Of a stretch of DNA of 64,000 nucleotides, positions 45,409 to 54,676 are shown piece after piece (the first letter of the stretch is position 1; each line of letters opens with the position of its first letter). This DNA comes from Streptacidiphilus jeojiense (GTDB lineage: Bacteria; Actinomycetota; Actinomycetes; Streptomycetales; Streptomycetaceae). The stretch spans positions 570,417 to 634,416 of the forward strand of contig NZ_JOEH01000004.1 of NCBI RefSeq assembly GCF_000719095.1. The letters are read 5' to 3'. The notes below the pieces were generated by a model. The model did not search any database, was not told the origin of the DNA, and saw nothing but the letters and a program-made list of their open reading frames with translations. A program made the translations under genes and the position numbers.

Positions 45409-46125
45409 ATGACTGCACCTCAAGAGACCACAGCCGGCGCCGCTCCGGCCCCCGCGCGCAGCCCCTTCGACCTGCCGGACGTCTCCGGCCTGGTCGTCGG
45501 CGTCCTCGGCGGCACCGGGCCGCAGGGCCGTGGCCTGGCCTACCGGCTCGCCAAGGCCGGCCAGCAGGTGGTGATCGGCTCCCGCAGCGCCGAGCGCGCC
45601 CAGGAAAAGGCCGACGAGCTGGGCCATGGCGTGCGTGGCGCGGACAACGCGACCACGGCCGCCGAGAGCGACATCGTGATCGTCGCGGTGCCCTGGGAGG
45701 GCCACGCGGAGCTGCTGGCCTCGCTGCGCACCGAGCTGGCCGGGAAGATCGTCGTCGACTGCGTCAACCCGCTGGGCTTCGACAAGCAGGGCGCCTACGC
45801 GCTCAAGCCGGAGGAGGGCAGCGCCGCCCAGCAGGCCGCCGCGCTGCTCCCGGACTCGCGGGTGACCGCCGCCTTCCACCACCTCTCGGCGGTGCTGCTG
45901 CTGGACCAGGCGGTGGACGAGGTCGACATCGACGTGCTGGTGCTGGGCGAGGAGCGGGCCGCGACCGACGCCGTCCAGGCGCTGGCCAACCGGGTGCCGG
46001 GGATGCGCGGGGTGTTCGCGGGGCGGCTGCGCAACGCGCACCAGGTGGAGTCGCTGGTCGCCAACCTGATCTCGGTGAACCGCCGCTACAAGGCCCACGC
46101 GGGCCTGCGGGTCACGGACATCTGA
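45409..46125 (+). CDS. npdG: NADPH-dependent F420 reductase (F420H2:NADP oxidoreductase)
   Basis: A 238-residue enzyme. The NADP-binding motif VGVLGGTGPQGRGLAYRLAK and IGSRSAERAQEKADEL are characteristic, followed by DIVIVAVPWEGH. It transfers hydride between the deazaflavin F420 and NADP and so links F420 reactions, such as antibiotic biosynthesis and redox defence, to NADPH. GGGAG about nine bases upstream supports the ATG. The gene is divergent from the preceding protein. Confidence 0.93.
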   Translation: MTAPQETTAGAAPAPARSPFDLPDVSGLVVGVLGGTGPQGRGLAYRLAKAGQQVVIGSRSAERAQEKADELGHGVRGADNATTAAESDIVIVAVPWEGHAELLASLRTELAGKIVVDCVNPLGFDKQGAYALKPEEGSAAQQAAALLPDSRVTAAFHHLSAVLLLDQAVDEVDIDVLVLGEERAATDAVQALANRVPGMRGVFAGRLRNAHQVESLVANLISVNRRYKAHAGLRVTDI

Positions 46126-46246
46126 AACCCCCGGGACGGACCCTGGGGACGGATCCCTGGGGACCCCTCGGACCGGAACGGGCCGGACGTCGGACACAAT
46201 GGTCCTCGTCCGGCCCGTTCCGTCGTCCCGCTCCCCGGAGTCCCCG

Positions 46247-46408
46247 ATGCCCCGCTTCGCCCTGCTTGCCTTCGTCCTCGCCGCCCTGGCCCTGGTCGCC
46301 GCCGTGGTCTCGGTGCTGGCGGGTTTCTGGATCGGCCTGGTCTGGGTGCTGCTGGCGGGGATCGCCAGCAACGTCGGCTGGGTGCAGCTGCGGCGCGCCC
46401 GGATGTGA
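46247..46408 (+). CDS. Small two-helix membrane protein
   Basis: A 53-residue protein; ATG 46247 has GGAG six bases upstream. Nearly all of it is hydrophobic: two helices, around FALLAFVLAALALVAAVVSV and FWIGLVWVLLAGIASNVGW, with a basic end RRARM. Function unknown. It is convergent with the metalloprotease gene. Confidence 0.65.
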   Translation: MPRFALLAFVLAALALVAAVVSVLAGFWIGLVWVLLAGIASNVGWVQLRRARM

Positions 46409-46425
46409 GCCTGGGCTTTCGCCGG

Positions 46426-47265
46426 TCAGCTTCCGAAGACGCTGCCGAGGTGGAAGCTGAAGAAGTGGAACAGCCCGGAACCATCGTTGGCGAGTTGCGC
46501 GCTGCCGCCGAACCAGCCCAGCACCCGGTAGATCACGTCGTTGAAGAACCAGTTGTTGACCGTCGGGTTCCACAGCAGCAGGAAGACGATCATCATCCCG
46601 TACGGGGCCAGGTTGTTGAACGCGCGCCGGTTGTCGTACGAGAGCCAGGGCTCGATGATCCCGTAGCCGTCCAGCCCGGGCATCGGCACCAGGTTGAGGA
46701 TGCCGGCCATGAGTTGCAGCATCGCCAGATAACCGACCGCGCTGTAGAACGCGTAGTGCGATTCAGGCACGATCCCCTTCACCTGGCTGAGCGGGATCAG
46801 CAGCGCCAGCGCGAGGACCAGGTTGACGGCCGGGCCGGCGGCCGAGATCAGGCTGTGCTTCCACTTGCCCTGGATCCGGCCGCGCTCGATGAAGACCGCG
46901 CCGCCGGGCAGCGCGATGCCGCCCAGGATGATGAAGATCAGCGGCATCACGAAGCTGTAGATCGGGTGGGTGTACTTCAGCGGGTTCAGGGTCAGGTAGC
47001 CCTTGGTGCCCACCGAGATGTCGCCGCCGTGCAGTGCCATCCGAGCATGTGCGTACTCGTGCAGGCAGAGCGAGATCAGCCAGCCGGCCACAACGAACAG
47101 GAACACGCCGATCTTGTTGCTCGGTGCAGTGAACGTGTGGTCGGCGTTCCCCCAGCCGGTCCAGAGACCCACACCGGAGGCGACCAGGACGGCGAGCAGC
47201 ACCCAGAAGATCACGCTGATCTTCCGGTCGGCCGAGGGTGAGGGACGGGCGTCGGTGTACGTCAT
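46426..47265 (-). CDS. Site-2-protease-like M50 family metalloprotease
   Basis: A 279-residue membrane protein from ATG 47265. The zinc motif is HEYAH (residues 69-73) inside a membrane helix, and the second half of the active site is NLVPMPGLDGYG. About six hydrophobic helices are visible. Site-2 proteases cut substrate proteins within the membrane, often anti-sigma factors. The specific substrate is not known. No PDZ domain is visible. Confidence 0.88.
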   Translation of the reverse strand: MTYTDARPSPSADRKISVIFWVLLAVLVASGVGLWTGWGNADHTFTAPSNKIGVFLFVVAGWLISLCLHEYAHARMALHGGDISVGTKGYLTLNPLKYTHPIYSFVMPLIFIILGGIALPGGAVFIERGRIQGKWKHSLISAAGPAVNLVLALALLIPLSQVKGIVPESHYAFYSAVGYLAMLQLMAGILNLVPMPGLDGYGIIEPWLSYDNRRAFNNLAPYGMMIVFLLLWNPTVNNWFFNDVIYRVLGWFGGSAQLANDGSGLFHFFSFHLGSVFGS

Positions 47266-47411
47266 CAGTGCGTGGCTCCGAAGGGCGGGGGAGTGCCGAT
47301 CATGCCGCCTCGCCTCTCCCCGCGACAAGCGACACCCAGGTGTCAACCACTGGAACGACCGTGTTCGGCAGTGCGTTCCAACCGATGGCGTCCATACGGG
47401 AGAATGATCCG

Positions 47412-50400
47412 ATGCAGTACGGCGTCCTCGGCACCACGCAGGCGCTCCGCGACGACGGCACCGAGGTGCCGCTCGGGGGGCAGCGGCTGCGCGCCCTGCT
47501 GGCCGCGCTGGTGCTGCGCGGCGGGCGGGCGGTGCCGGCCTGGGCGCTGATCGAGGAGATCTGGGGCGAGCAGCCCCCGGCCGACCCGCAGGACGCGCTG
47601 CAGACGCTGGTCGCCCGGCTGCGCCGGGCCCTGGGCGCCGACCAACTGGTCTCGGCGGCGGACGGCTACCGGCTGACGGGCCACCGCAGCGACCTGCGGC
47701 GCTTCGAGGAGCTGGCGGCGGCCGCGGACACCGACTCGCTGCGCGCCGCGCTGGCGCTGTGGCGCGGACCCGCCCTGGCCGACCTGCCGACCCGGACCGA
47801 CGCGGCCGCCCGCTGCGAGGCGCAGCGGGACGCGGTGCGGCTGCGGCTGCTGGCCGAGGAGCTGGCGCTCGGGAACCCGGCCGGGGTGCTGGCCGAGCTG
47901 GCGGAGCTGATCGAGCGGCAGCCGCTGGACGAGCCGTTGCGGGCGCTCCAGCTGCGCGCCCTGCACCGGGCCGGGCGCACCCCCGAGGCGCTGCTGGGCT
48001 ACCAGGACTTCCGCCGCCGCCTCGCCGAGGAGCTGGGCACCGACCCGGGACCCGAGCTGCGCGCCCTGCACCTCGAACTGCTCGCGCCGGCGCCCGGACC
48101 GGTACCCACCCCGGCGCCCACCCCGCCGCCCGAGCGCGCTCCCGCGCCGCAGGCCGCCCGGACCAATCTCCGCCCCCGGATGACCAGCTTCGTCGGCCGC
48201 GACACCGACCTGGCCGCGCTGCGGTCCGCGCTCGCGTCCCGGCGGCTGCTGACCCTGATCGGTCCCGGCGGCAGCGGCAAGACCCGGCTGGCCCAGCAGG
48301 CCGCCGAGGCGCGGGCCGGCGACTTCCCGGACGGGGTGTGGATGGTCGAGCTGGCGCCGCTGGACGATCCGCAGGCGGTCACCGGCGCCGTCCTCAGCGC
48401 CCTCGGGCTGCGCGCCACCCAGTTGCACGTCGGCAGCAAGACCGATCCGCTGGCGGCCGAGTTGCTCTCCGGTCCGCTGGGCAGCGCGCCCGAGGCCGAG
48501 ACGCCGCTGCGGCAACTGCTGGACCACTGCGCCCAGCGCCGGCTGCTGCTGGTCCTGGACAACTGCGAGCACCTGGTGCAGCCCGCCGCCGAGCTGGCCG
48601 AGCGGCTGATCACCGGCTGCCCCGGGGTCACCGTCCTGGCCACCAGCCGGGAGCCGCTGGGCGTGCCGGGCGAGGCCGTCGTCCCGGTCGACCCGCTGCC
48701 CGATCCGGCCGCCCTGCGGCTGCTGGCCGAGCGCGGCGCCGCCGCCCGCCCCGGCTTCGACCCGGCCGATCCAGCCCAGGACCCGGAGGCCTGCGCCGAG
48801 ATCTGCCGCCGCCTGGACGGGCTGCCGCTCGCCATCGAGCTGGCCGCGGCCCGGCTAAGGGCCCTGACGCCACGTCAACTCGCGGACCGGCTGGACGGAC
48901 GGTTCCAGCTGCTCGGCGGCGGCACCGGCAGCCGCACCCTGCTGCCGCGCCAGCAGACCCTGCGCGCCGTGGTCGACTGGAGCTGGGACCTGCTGGACAA
49001 GCCGGAACGCACCCTGCTGGCCCGGCTCTCGGTGTTCGCCGGCGGCTGGACCCTGGAGGCGGTCGAGGAGATCTGCGCGGACGACTCGCTGCCCCGCGAG
49101 GAGGCGGTCGCCCTGCTGGCCTCCCTGGTCGACAAGTCGCTGGTCCAGGTCTCGCTGCGGACCGCGGACGGCCGCGGTCCGCGCTACCGGATGCTGGAGA
49201 CCATCCACGAGTACGCCCGCGAGCGGCTGGCCGAACAACCTGCCGACGAGGAAGCGGAGATGACGCGCCGTCATCTGGTCTGGGCCCGGGAGCTGGCACG
49301 CACCACCGACCCGCTGCTGCGCGGCGGTGAGCAGCTCGGAGCCCTCGCCCTGCTGGAGGCCGAGCACGACAACCTCCGGGCCGCGCTGCGTCGGGCCGTC
49401 GCCGGCGGGGAGCAGCAGGAGGCGCTCTGCCTGGTGCTGTCGCTGGCCTGGTTCTGGACGCTGCGCGACTTCCAGGAGGAGGCCCGCAACTGGGTCGCGG
49501 CGGTGGCCGCGATCTACCCGGACGAGCCGGCGGCGGAGCTGTCCGGGCCGTCGTCGCAGGGACCGCCGTCGCAGGAACCGCTGCCGCAGGGACCGCTGCC
49601 GCAGGAACCACTGCCGCAGGGACCGCTGGACCTGCCGCCGCCCTGGTCCGCCGAGCTGCAGGACGAGGCCGTACGCGGTCTGCGAGTACTGCAACTGGTG
49701 AGCCTGGGCAGCGAGTTCGGCCGGATGCCGACACAGCCGCAACAGCAGGCCGTCGCCGCGATGCTGACCGGCTACCGCCCCGAACTCCCGCAGTCGGCCC
49801 GGCTTCCGGTGCTCTACCGGGTGCAACTGGCGATGCAGTCGGGGCTGATGAACGAGCTGCACCCGGGCATCGACGACCTGGTCGAGTCCTGCCGGCTGCA
49901 CGACCGCCCCTGGGAACTCGCCTACGCCCTGCAGTTGCGCTGCAAGCTGCGCAACGACCAGTCGGGGCAGCGGGTGCCAGCCGAGGCCGACGCCGCCGAG
50001 AGCCTGGGCCTGTTCACCCGGCTCGGCGACCGCTGGGGCATGGCCGAGGCGCTGGCGGGGCAGTCGGAGACGGCGGGGATGATCGGCGACTACGGGACCG
50101 CCGCCCGCTGCGCCCGCGAGGCCATCGAACTCGCCGAGAGCGTCGGCGCCGACCAGAGCATCCCCATCCTCCAGGTACGGCTCGGCGACGCACTGCTGGG
50201 TGCGGGCAGCCCGGAGGAGGGCGAGCACTGGCTGCGGCTCGGGGTGGAGTCGTCCCACAGCCACGGCCCGTTCGGGCAGGGCGCGGGCTTCTACGGAGCG
50301 GTGGTGCTGGCTGCGCTGCGGGCCCAGCAGGGCCGGTTCGCGGAGGCACGCGGTTTCCTGGAACCGCTGCTCCCGCCGTTCAGCGACAACAGTCTGGCCT

Positions 50401-50819
50401 CCATGCTGGGCGGAATGCTGGACTGCTTCCTGGGCTGGATCGACGCCATGGAGGGGCGGCCCGAGGAGGGTCGGCAGCGGTTGCGGCGCGGCCTCGCGTC
50501 CATCCTGGACCACCCGATGGCCTCGTTCGTCGACGAGACCTTCGCGCTGCTGATGGCGCCCACCTCGGCCTACATCCTGCTCGCCTGCCACCGGGCCAGC
50601 CTCGGCCGGGCCGAGCACCCGGAACTGCGGGCGATCCGGCTGCTCGGCGCCCACGACAGCAGGATCCCGCTCACCGCCGTCCACCACCTGGCGCGACCGA
50701 TGCTGGCCGAGACGGCGGACGAGCTGCGCCGGATCGTCGGCGACGAGGCCTACGAAGCCGCCCGCGCCGAGGGAGCGGCCCTCGACACGGACGGCATCGT
50801 CGCGCTGCTGCGGGACTGA
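47412..50819 (+). CDS. AfsR/SARP-family transcriptional regulator with NB-ARC ATPase domain
   Basis: An 1135-residue protein; ATG 47412 follows a GGGAG site. The order is an OmpR-like winged helix (residues 1-90: LGGQRLRALLAALVLRGGRA), a BTAD domain (about 95-235), a Pro-rich linker, an NB-ARC ATPase with Walker A LIGPGGSGKTRLAQQ (from about 281) and LLLVLDNCEHLV, and a C-terminal TPR-like half. SARP regulators activate genes for secondary metabolism or morphology; the ATPase adjusts activity. A linker near residue 715 holds repeated P-L-P-Q units. No biosynthetic cluster lies nearby, so it may act in trans. Confidence 0.92.
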   Translation: MQYGVLGTTQALRDDGTEVPLGGQRLRALLAALVLRGGRAVPAWALIEEIWGEQPPADPQDALQTLVARLRRALGADQLVSAADGYRLTGHRSDLRRFEELAAAADTDSLRAALALWRGPALADLPTRTDAAARCEAQRDAVRLRLLAEELALGNPAGVLAELAELIERQPLDEPLRALQLRALHRAGRTPEALLGYQDFRRRLAEELGTDPGPELRALHLELLAPAPGPVPTPAPTPPPERAPAPQAARTNLRPRMTSFVGRDTDLAALRSALASRRLLTLIGPGGSGKTRLAQQAAEARAGDFPDGVWMVELAPLDDPQAVTGAVLSALGLRATQLHVGSKTDPLAAELLSGPLGSAPEAETPLRQLLDHCAQRRLLLVLDNCEHLVQPAAELAERLITGCPGVTVLATSREPLGVPGEAVVPVDPLPDPAALRLLAERGAAARPGFDPADPAQDPEACAEICRRLDGLPLAIELAAARLRALTPRQLADRLDGRFQLLGGGTGSRTLLPRQQTLRAVVDWSWDLLDKPERTLLARLSVFAGGWTLEAVEEICADDSLPREEAVALLASLVDKSLVQVSLRTADGRGPRYRMLETIHEYARERLAEQPADEEAEMTRRHLVWARELARTTDPLLRGGEQLGALALLEAEHDNLRAALRRAVAGGEQQEALCLVLSLAWFWTLRDFQEEARNWVAAVAAIYPDEPAAELSGPSSQGPPSQEPLPQGPLPQEPLPQGPLDLPPPWSAELQDEAVRGLRVLQLVSLGSEFGRMPTQPQQQAVAAMLTGYRPELPQSARLPVLYRVQLAMQSGLMNELHPGIDDLVESCRLHDRPWELAYALQLRCKLRNDQSGQRVPAEADAAESLGLFTRLGDRWGMAEALAGQSETAGMIGDYGTAARCAREAIELAESVGADQSIPILQVRLGDALLGAGSPEEGEHWLRLGVESSHSHGPFGQGAGFYGAVVLAALRAQQGRFAEARGFLEPLLPPFSDNSLASMLGGMLDCFLGWIDAMEGRPEEGRQRLRRGLASILDHPMASFVDETFALLMAPTSAYILLACHRASLGRAEHPELRAIRLLGAHDSRIPLTAVHHLARPMLAETADELRRIVGDEAYEAARAEGAALDTDGIVALLRD
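49548..49629 (+). repeat. Coding 15-base tandem repeat (P-x-x-Q-G/E units)
   Basis: Five or so 15-base units encode PPSQE, PLPQG, PLPQE and PLPQG in the linker of the SARP-type regulator. The unit length is a multiple of three, so changes in copy number would not shift the frame. Confidence 0.75.
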
Positions 50820-50848
50820 GCGCCTGTCTTCGCACCCCCGTCGGACCG

Positions 50849-51658
50849 TCAGGTCCGCTTCTTGAACTTCATCACCGCCAGCGGTGCGAACACCGCCGTC
50901 AGCCCCACCGACCAGGCCAGCACCTGCAGCGCCGGGTGCAGCACCGGGCCGCCGTTGATCAGCGCCCGGCTGGAGTCGGCCAGTGCGGACAGCGGGTTGA
51001 CCTTGGTGAACGCCTGCAGCCAACCCGGCATGGTGCTGGTCGGTGCGAAGGTGGAGCTGCCGAACTGCAGCGGCATGATGATCAGGAACCCGATCCCCTG
51101 CACCGCCTGAGGGCTCTTCAGCGCCATGCCGAGCAGCATCGACACCCAGACCATCCCGGCCCCGAACGCCATCGCCAGCGCGAGCGCCAGCAGCAGTTGC
51201 AGCGGCCCGGTGTGGATCCGCAGGCCCAGCAGCATCGCGAAGGAGATCAGGATCACCAGCGACAGCAGCGAGCGGCAGCTCTCCGAGATCAGCTTGGAGA
51301 TCAGCACCGAGGCCCGGCCGATGGGCAGGGTTCGGAACCGGTCCATCACGCCGGTCTGGAAGTCGGAGTTGAGCCCGGTGCCCACGGCCATGGCCAGGCT
51401 GATGCCGATCTGCCCCAGCATCCCCGGGACCATGTACTGGATGTAGTGCCCCTGGCTGCCCGCCACCGCACCGCCGAACACGTACACGAAGAGCACGGTG
51501 AAGATGATCGGCATCAGGATGGCGTCGAACATCGACTCGGGGTCGGCCTTGATCCGCATCAGATTGCGGCGGGTCAGCGCACCGATGTGGGCCAGGTAAG
51601 CGCGCGGGCTGATCCGCTGGTCGTCCAGCGGCGGCAGGGGAAGTACGGCGGCACTCAT
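50849..51658 (-). CDS. ABC-2 type permease (DrrB-like)
   Basis: A 269-residue membrane protein with about six helices. ABC-2 features: MFDAILMPIIFTVLFVYVFG early and MDRFRTLPIGRASVLISKL between helices. Its ATG overlaps the stop of the ATPase by one base (TGATG), so the two are co-translated. It forms the channel of a drug- or lipid-type exporter. Confidence 0.9.
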   Translation of the reverse strand: MSAAVLPLPPLDDQRISPRAYLAHIGALTRRNLMRIKADPESMFDAILMPIIFTVLFVYVFGGAVAGSQGHYIQYMVPGMLGQIGISLAMAVGTGLNSDFQTGVMDRFRTLPIGRASVLISKLISESCRSLLSLVILISFAMLLGLRIHTGPLQLLLALALAMAFGAGMVWVSMLLGMALKSPQAVQGIGFLIIMPLQFGSSTFAPTSTMPGWLQAFTKVNPLSALADSSRALINGGPVLHPALQVLAWSVGLTAVFAPLAVMKFKKRT

Positions 51659-52668
51659 CAGACACGCTCCATCCGGCTCTGGTCCTGCTCTGCCTGCTGA
51701 TTCCGTTCTGCGGGCTGCGCCGGAGCGTCCTTCGCGGTGGCGCCGGTGACGGCCAGGAAGACGTCCTCCAGGCTCGGCAGCCTGGTCTCGATCCCGGCGA
51801 CGCCGAACCCCCGGCGTCCCAGCTCCCCGATCAACGCGGTCAGCTGCTCCTCGTCGCCCACCGGCAGCACCAGCTCGCCGCGGGCCGCCACGGCACCGTG
51901 CCCGGCCAGGCAGCGCACCATCTCGTCGAGCTGCTCGGGACGGGCCGGACGGACCGTCAGCGTCTGCCCGCCGACCTGCCGCTTCAGCGCCTCGACGCTG
52001 CCCTCGGCAATCACCCGGCCCCGGTCGACGACCGTCACGTCGTCGGCCAACTGCTCGGCCTCGTCCATGTACTGGGTCGTCAGCAGCACGGTGGAGCCCT
52101 CGGAGACCATCCGCTGGACCTCCTGCCAGACCTCGTTGCGGGTCCTCGGGTCCAGGCCGGTGGTCGGCTCGTCCAGGAACAGCACCCGCGGCTGGCCGAT
52201 CATGGAGGCGGCCAGGTCCAGCCGGCGCCGCATCCCGCCCGAGTAGGTCTTCACCGGCCGCCTGGCCGCCTCGGTCAGCGAGAAGCGCTCCAGCAGCTCC
52301 AGCGCCCTGGCCTTGGCGCCCTTGGCGCTGAGGTCCAGCAGCCGGCCGATCAGGTAGAGGTTCTCGTAGCCGGACAGCAGCTCGTCCACCGAGGCGTACT
52401 GCCCGGTCAGCCCGATCGCCCGGCGCAGCTGCCGGGGCTGCTGCAGCACGTCCCAGCCGGCCACCGTGGCGCTGCCGGCGTCCGGCCTGATCAGCGTGGA
52501 CAGAATGCGGACCAGCGTGGTCTTCCCGGCCCCGTTCGGGCCGAGCACACCGCGGACGGTCCCCTCCCGCACCTCCAGGTCGACGCCGTCCAGCGCCCTG
52601 GTCTCCCCGTAGTACTTCGCCATCCCCCGTACCGTGACGGCCGAGGGGCTTCCTGCGCTCTTGGTCAT
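51658..52668 (-). CDS. ABC transporter ATPase (DrrA-like)
   Basis: A 336-residue ATPase. Walker A GPNGAGKTTLVRI, signature TYSGGMRRRLDLAASM, Walker B RVLFLDEPTTGLD and the switch region VLLTTQYMDEAEQLADD are all present, the pattern of daunorubicin-resistance DrrA proteins. The C-terminal tail (LIGELGRRGFGVAGIETRLP) is the DrrA regulatory domain. A degenerate 11-base tandem repeat lies just upstream of its start. Confidence 0.93.
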   Translation of the reverse strand: MTKSAGSPSAVTVRGMAKYYGETRALDGVDLEVREGTVRGVLGPNGAGKTTLVRILSTLIRPDAGSATVAGWDVLQQPRQLRRAIGLTGQYASVDELLSGYENLYLIGRLLDLSAKGAKARALELLERFSLTEAARRPVKTYSGGMRRRLDLAASMIGQPRVLFLDEPTTGLDPRTRNEVWQEVQRMVSEGSTVLLTTQYMDEAEQLADDVTVVDRGRVIAEGSVEALKRQVGGQTLTVRPARPEQLDEMVRCLAGHGAVAARGELVLPVGDEEQLTALIGELGRRGFGVAGIETRLPSLEDVFLAVTGATAKDAPAQPAERNQQAEQDQSRMERV

Positions 52669-52690
52669 GGCAGGACTCTCGCGCCCCCGG

Positions 52691-52744
52691 CCGTCAGGCC
52701 CCCGTCACGCCTCCGTCAGGCCCCGTCAGACCTCCGTCGAGGCG
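52691..52744. repeat. Five degenerate 10-11-base tandem units
   Basis: Units CCGTCAGGCCC, CCGTCACGCCT, CCGTCAGGCC, CCGTCAGACCT and CCGTCGAGGCG lie head to tail upstream of the ABC ATPase start. The period resembles the array at 23766-23842, but the sequence is different. Confidence 0.65.
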
Positions 52745-52757
52745 GCCGTACCGGGTG

Positions 52758-53507
52758 TCAGGCCCCGCCGTCCGTCCTGCGCAGCACCAGCGAGACGAAC
52801 CCGAACGTGCGCCGGTAGTCGCGCAGCCACTCCTCGCGGTGCACCCGGGCCGCCTCCAGGGCCGCCGCACTGTCGGGGTCGTCCGGGTGGTCCAGGGCCC
52901 ACTCCGACAGCGTCCCCGTCCAGGACCACTCGTACTCGTCCAGCTCCGCGGTGGTGCTGGTGTGGGCGAACACCGGGGTCCAGCCCGCCCGCACCACCCG
53001 GTCGACGGTGCCGGCCAGGTCGGAGAAGGGGTCGGCGCCGCTGCCGTCGCCGAAGATCTCCAGGGCGGCCGGACCGGGCTCGCGCTCCCAGTAGCCGTCG
53101 CCGACCAGTACCGACCCGCCGGGGGCGAGGTGCCGGCGGGCGGCCTCCAGGGTCGGCAGCAGGCCGCCGAAGGCATGGGTGGCGCCCATGCAGAGCACCA
53201 GGTGGAACGGCTCCTCGGAGCTGTACTCGGCGGCGTCCCCGACCCGTAGTTCCACGTTCTTCCCGGTCAGCACCTCGGGGACGTTCTCGAACGCCGCGGG
53301 GTCCAGGTCCACCCCGACCACCTGCAGCTCGGGGCGCCCGTCCAGGGCCAGCTCCAGCCAGGCCCCGCGCCCGCAGCCGAGGTCGAGCACCCGTTCGTCC
53401 CCGACCGGCAGCCCCCAGCGCAGCAGCAGGTCGGCCGAGTCGGAGTCGAGCGGGGCGGCTATCGAGTGGTACTGGTGCGCGATGGCGGAGATCCTCTGTC
53501 GATTCAT
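52758..53507 (-). CDS. SAM-dependent methyltransferase (class I)
   Basis: A 249-residue enzyme from ATG 53507, with AGAAGG eight bases upstream. The SAM motif is VLDLGCGRGAWLELAL (about residues 40-55), followed by VVGVDLDPAAF. The type is the small-molecule methyltransferase common near exporters and antibiotic genes. The substrate is unknown. A perfect palindrome upstream separates it from panB. Confidence 0.85.
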   Translation of the reverse strand: MNRQRISAIAHQYHSIAAPLDSDSADLLLRWGLPVGDERVLDLGCGRGAWLELALDGRPELQVVGVDLDPAAFENVPEVLTGKNVELRVGDAAEYSSEEPFHLVLCMGATHAFGGLLPTLEAARRHLAPGGSVLVGDGYWEREPGPAALEIFGDGSGADPFSDLAGTVDRVVRAGWTPVFAHTSTTAELDEYEWSWTGTLSEWALDHPDDPDSAAALEAARVHREEWLRDYRRTFGFVSLVLRRTDGGA

Positions 53508-53551
53508 GCCGCGTACCTTCTCATCCCGCCGGCCCGGGCGTCGCCGGGGTT

Positions 53552-53581
53552 TCACCCGGGTCCCCGCGGGGACCCGGGTGA
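53552..53581 (-). terminator. 30-base perfect palindrome, panB terminator
   Basis: TCACCCGGGTCCCC and its exact complement GGGGACCCGGGTGA surround a central GC. It begins just after the panB stop in the direction of transcription. It could also act as an operator for the methyltransferase, whose start is 45 bases away. Confidence 0.75.
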
Positions 53582-53588
53582 CGGCCCG

Positions 53589-54485
53589 TCAGTGGAAGGT
53601 GTGCTCCGCCGCCGGGAAGCTGCCGCCGATGACGTCGGCCGAGAAGGCCCGGGCGGCGTCGCCGAGGGTGGCCCGGAGGTCGGCGTACTGCTTGACGAAC
53701 TTGGGCACCCGGCCGCCGGTCATCCCGGCCATGTCGGTCCAGACCAGCACCTGCGCGTCGCAGCCGACGCCGGCGCCGATGCCCACGGTGGGGATGTGCA
53801 GCGAGGCGGTGACCTGGACCGCCAGCTCGGCCGGGACCGCCTCCAGCACGACGGCGAAGGCGCCGGCGGACTGGGCGGTCTTGGCGTCGGCGAGCAGCTG
53901 GTGCGCCGCCTCGTCGCCGCGGCCCTGCACCGGGTAGCCGCCGAAGGCGTGCACCGACTGCGGGGTGAGCCCGAGGTGCGCCATCACCGGGACGCCGGCC
54001 TGCACCAGCAGCTCGGTCGCGGCGGCGGAGCGCTCGCCACCCTCCAGCTTCACCGCGCCTACCCCGGCCTCCTTCATCAGCCGGACCGCGTTGTGCAGCG
54101 CCTGGGCCGGGGACTCCTGGTAGGAGCCGAACGGCAGGTCGGCGACGATCAGGGCGCGCTTGGTGCCGCGCACCACGGCGGCGGACATCATCACCATCTC
54201 GTCCATGGTGACCGGCACGGTGTTCTCGTAGCCGAGGTGGCAGTTGCCCGCCGAGTCCCCGACCAGCAGCACCGGGATCCCCGCCTCGTCGAAGACGGCG
54301 GCCGTGGGGGCGTCGTAGGCGGTGAGCATCGGCCAGCGCTCGCCGCGCTGCTTGGCGGAGGCGAGGTCGCGGACGGTGACGCGGCGGGAGGTGACACCAC
54401 CGTAGAGGGACTGCGGCGCCTTCTCGGCGGCGGGCTTTTCGGCGTGGCCGGAATTCTGGGCAGGCGGGAGCGAACCGTGCTGCAT
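53589..54485 (-). CDS. panB: 3-methyl-2-oxobutanoate hydroxymethyltransferase (ketopantoate synthesis)
   Basis: A 298-residue enzyme from ATG 54485, with AGGAG seven bases upstream. It makes ketopantoate from 2-oxoisovalerate and methylene-THF, the first step of pantothenate synthesis. Signature parts: [41 protein letters not shown] and [15 protein letters not shown]. An N-terminal extension of about 40 residues precedes the usual start of the barrel. Confidence 0.95.
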   Translation of the reverse strand: MQHGSLPPAQNSGHAEKPAAEKAPQSLYGGVTSRRVTVRDLASAKQRGERWPMLTAYDAPTAAVFDEAGIPVLLVGDSAGNCHLGYENTVPVTMDEMVMMSAAVVRGTKRALIVADLPFGSYQESPAQALHNAVRLMKEAGVGAVKLEGGERSAAATELLVQAGVPVMAHLGLTPQSVHAFGGYPVQGRGDEAAHQLLADAKTAQSAGAFAVVLEAVPAELAVQVTASLHIPTVGIGAGVGCDAQVLVWTDMAGMTGGRVPKFVKQYADLRATLGDAARAFSADVIGGSFPAAEHTFH

Positions 54486-54626
54486 GGCTGTTCTCCTGTT
54501 GGTCGTCTCGTGGCGCCGCGGAGGGCGTCCCCGGATTCCCCTCCATGCTGACACGTCGCGGTCTGCCCGCAAAGAGGTGGGTGGGGACCATCGGGGCAGC
54601 GGGACGAGCCGGGGCATTGCCCAATC

Positions 54627-54657
54627 TTTACGATACGAGACGGAGTCGTATCGTAAA
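54627..54657. promoter_or_regulatory. Perfect inverted repeat, probable TetR-family operator
   Basis: TTTACGATACGA and TCGTATCGTAAA are exact reverse complements separated by seven bases. They lie between the divergent panB and the efflux gene, directly upstream of its -10 box. The TetR gene behind the pump is the natural candidate to bind here. Confidence 0.8.
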
Positions 54658-54663
54658 GGGCGG

Positions 54664-54669
54664 TAGCGT
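54664..54669 (+). promoter_or_regulatory. Candidate -10 box (TAGCGT) of the efflux gene
   Basis: TAGCGT fits TANNNT, ends seven bases before ATG 54677 and lies six bases after the operator, so a bound repressor would block it. There is no ribosome site before the ATG. Confidence 0.45.
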
Positions 54670-54676
54670 GGTCCTC

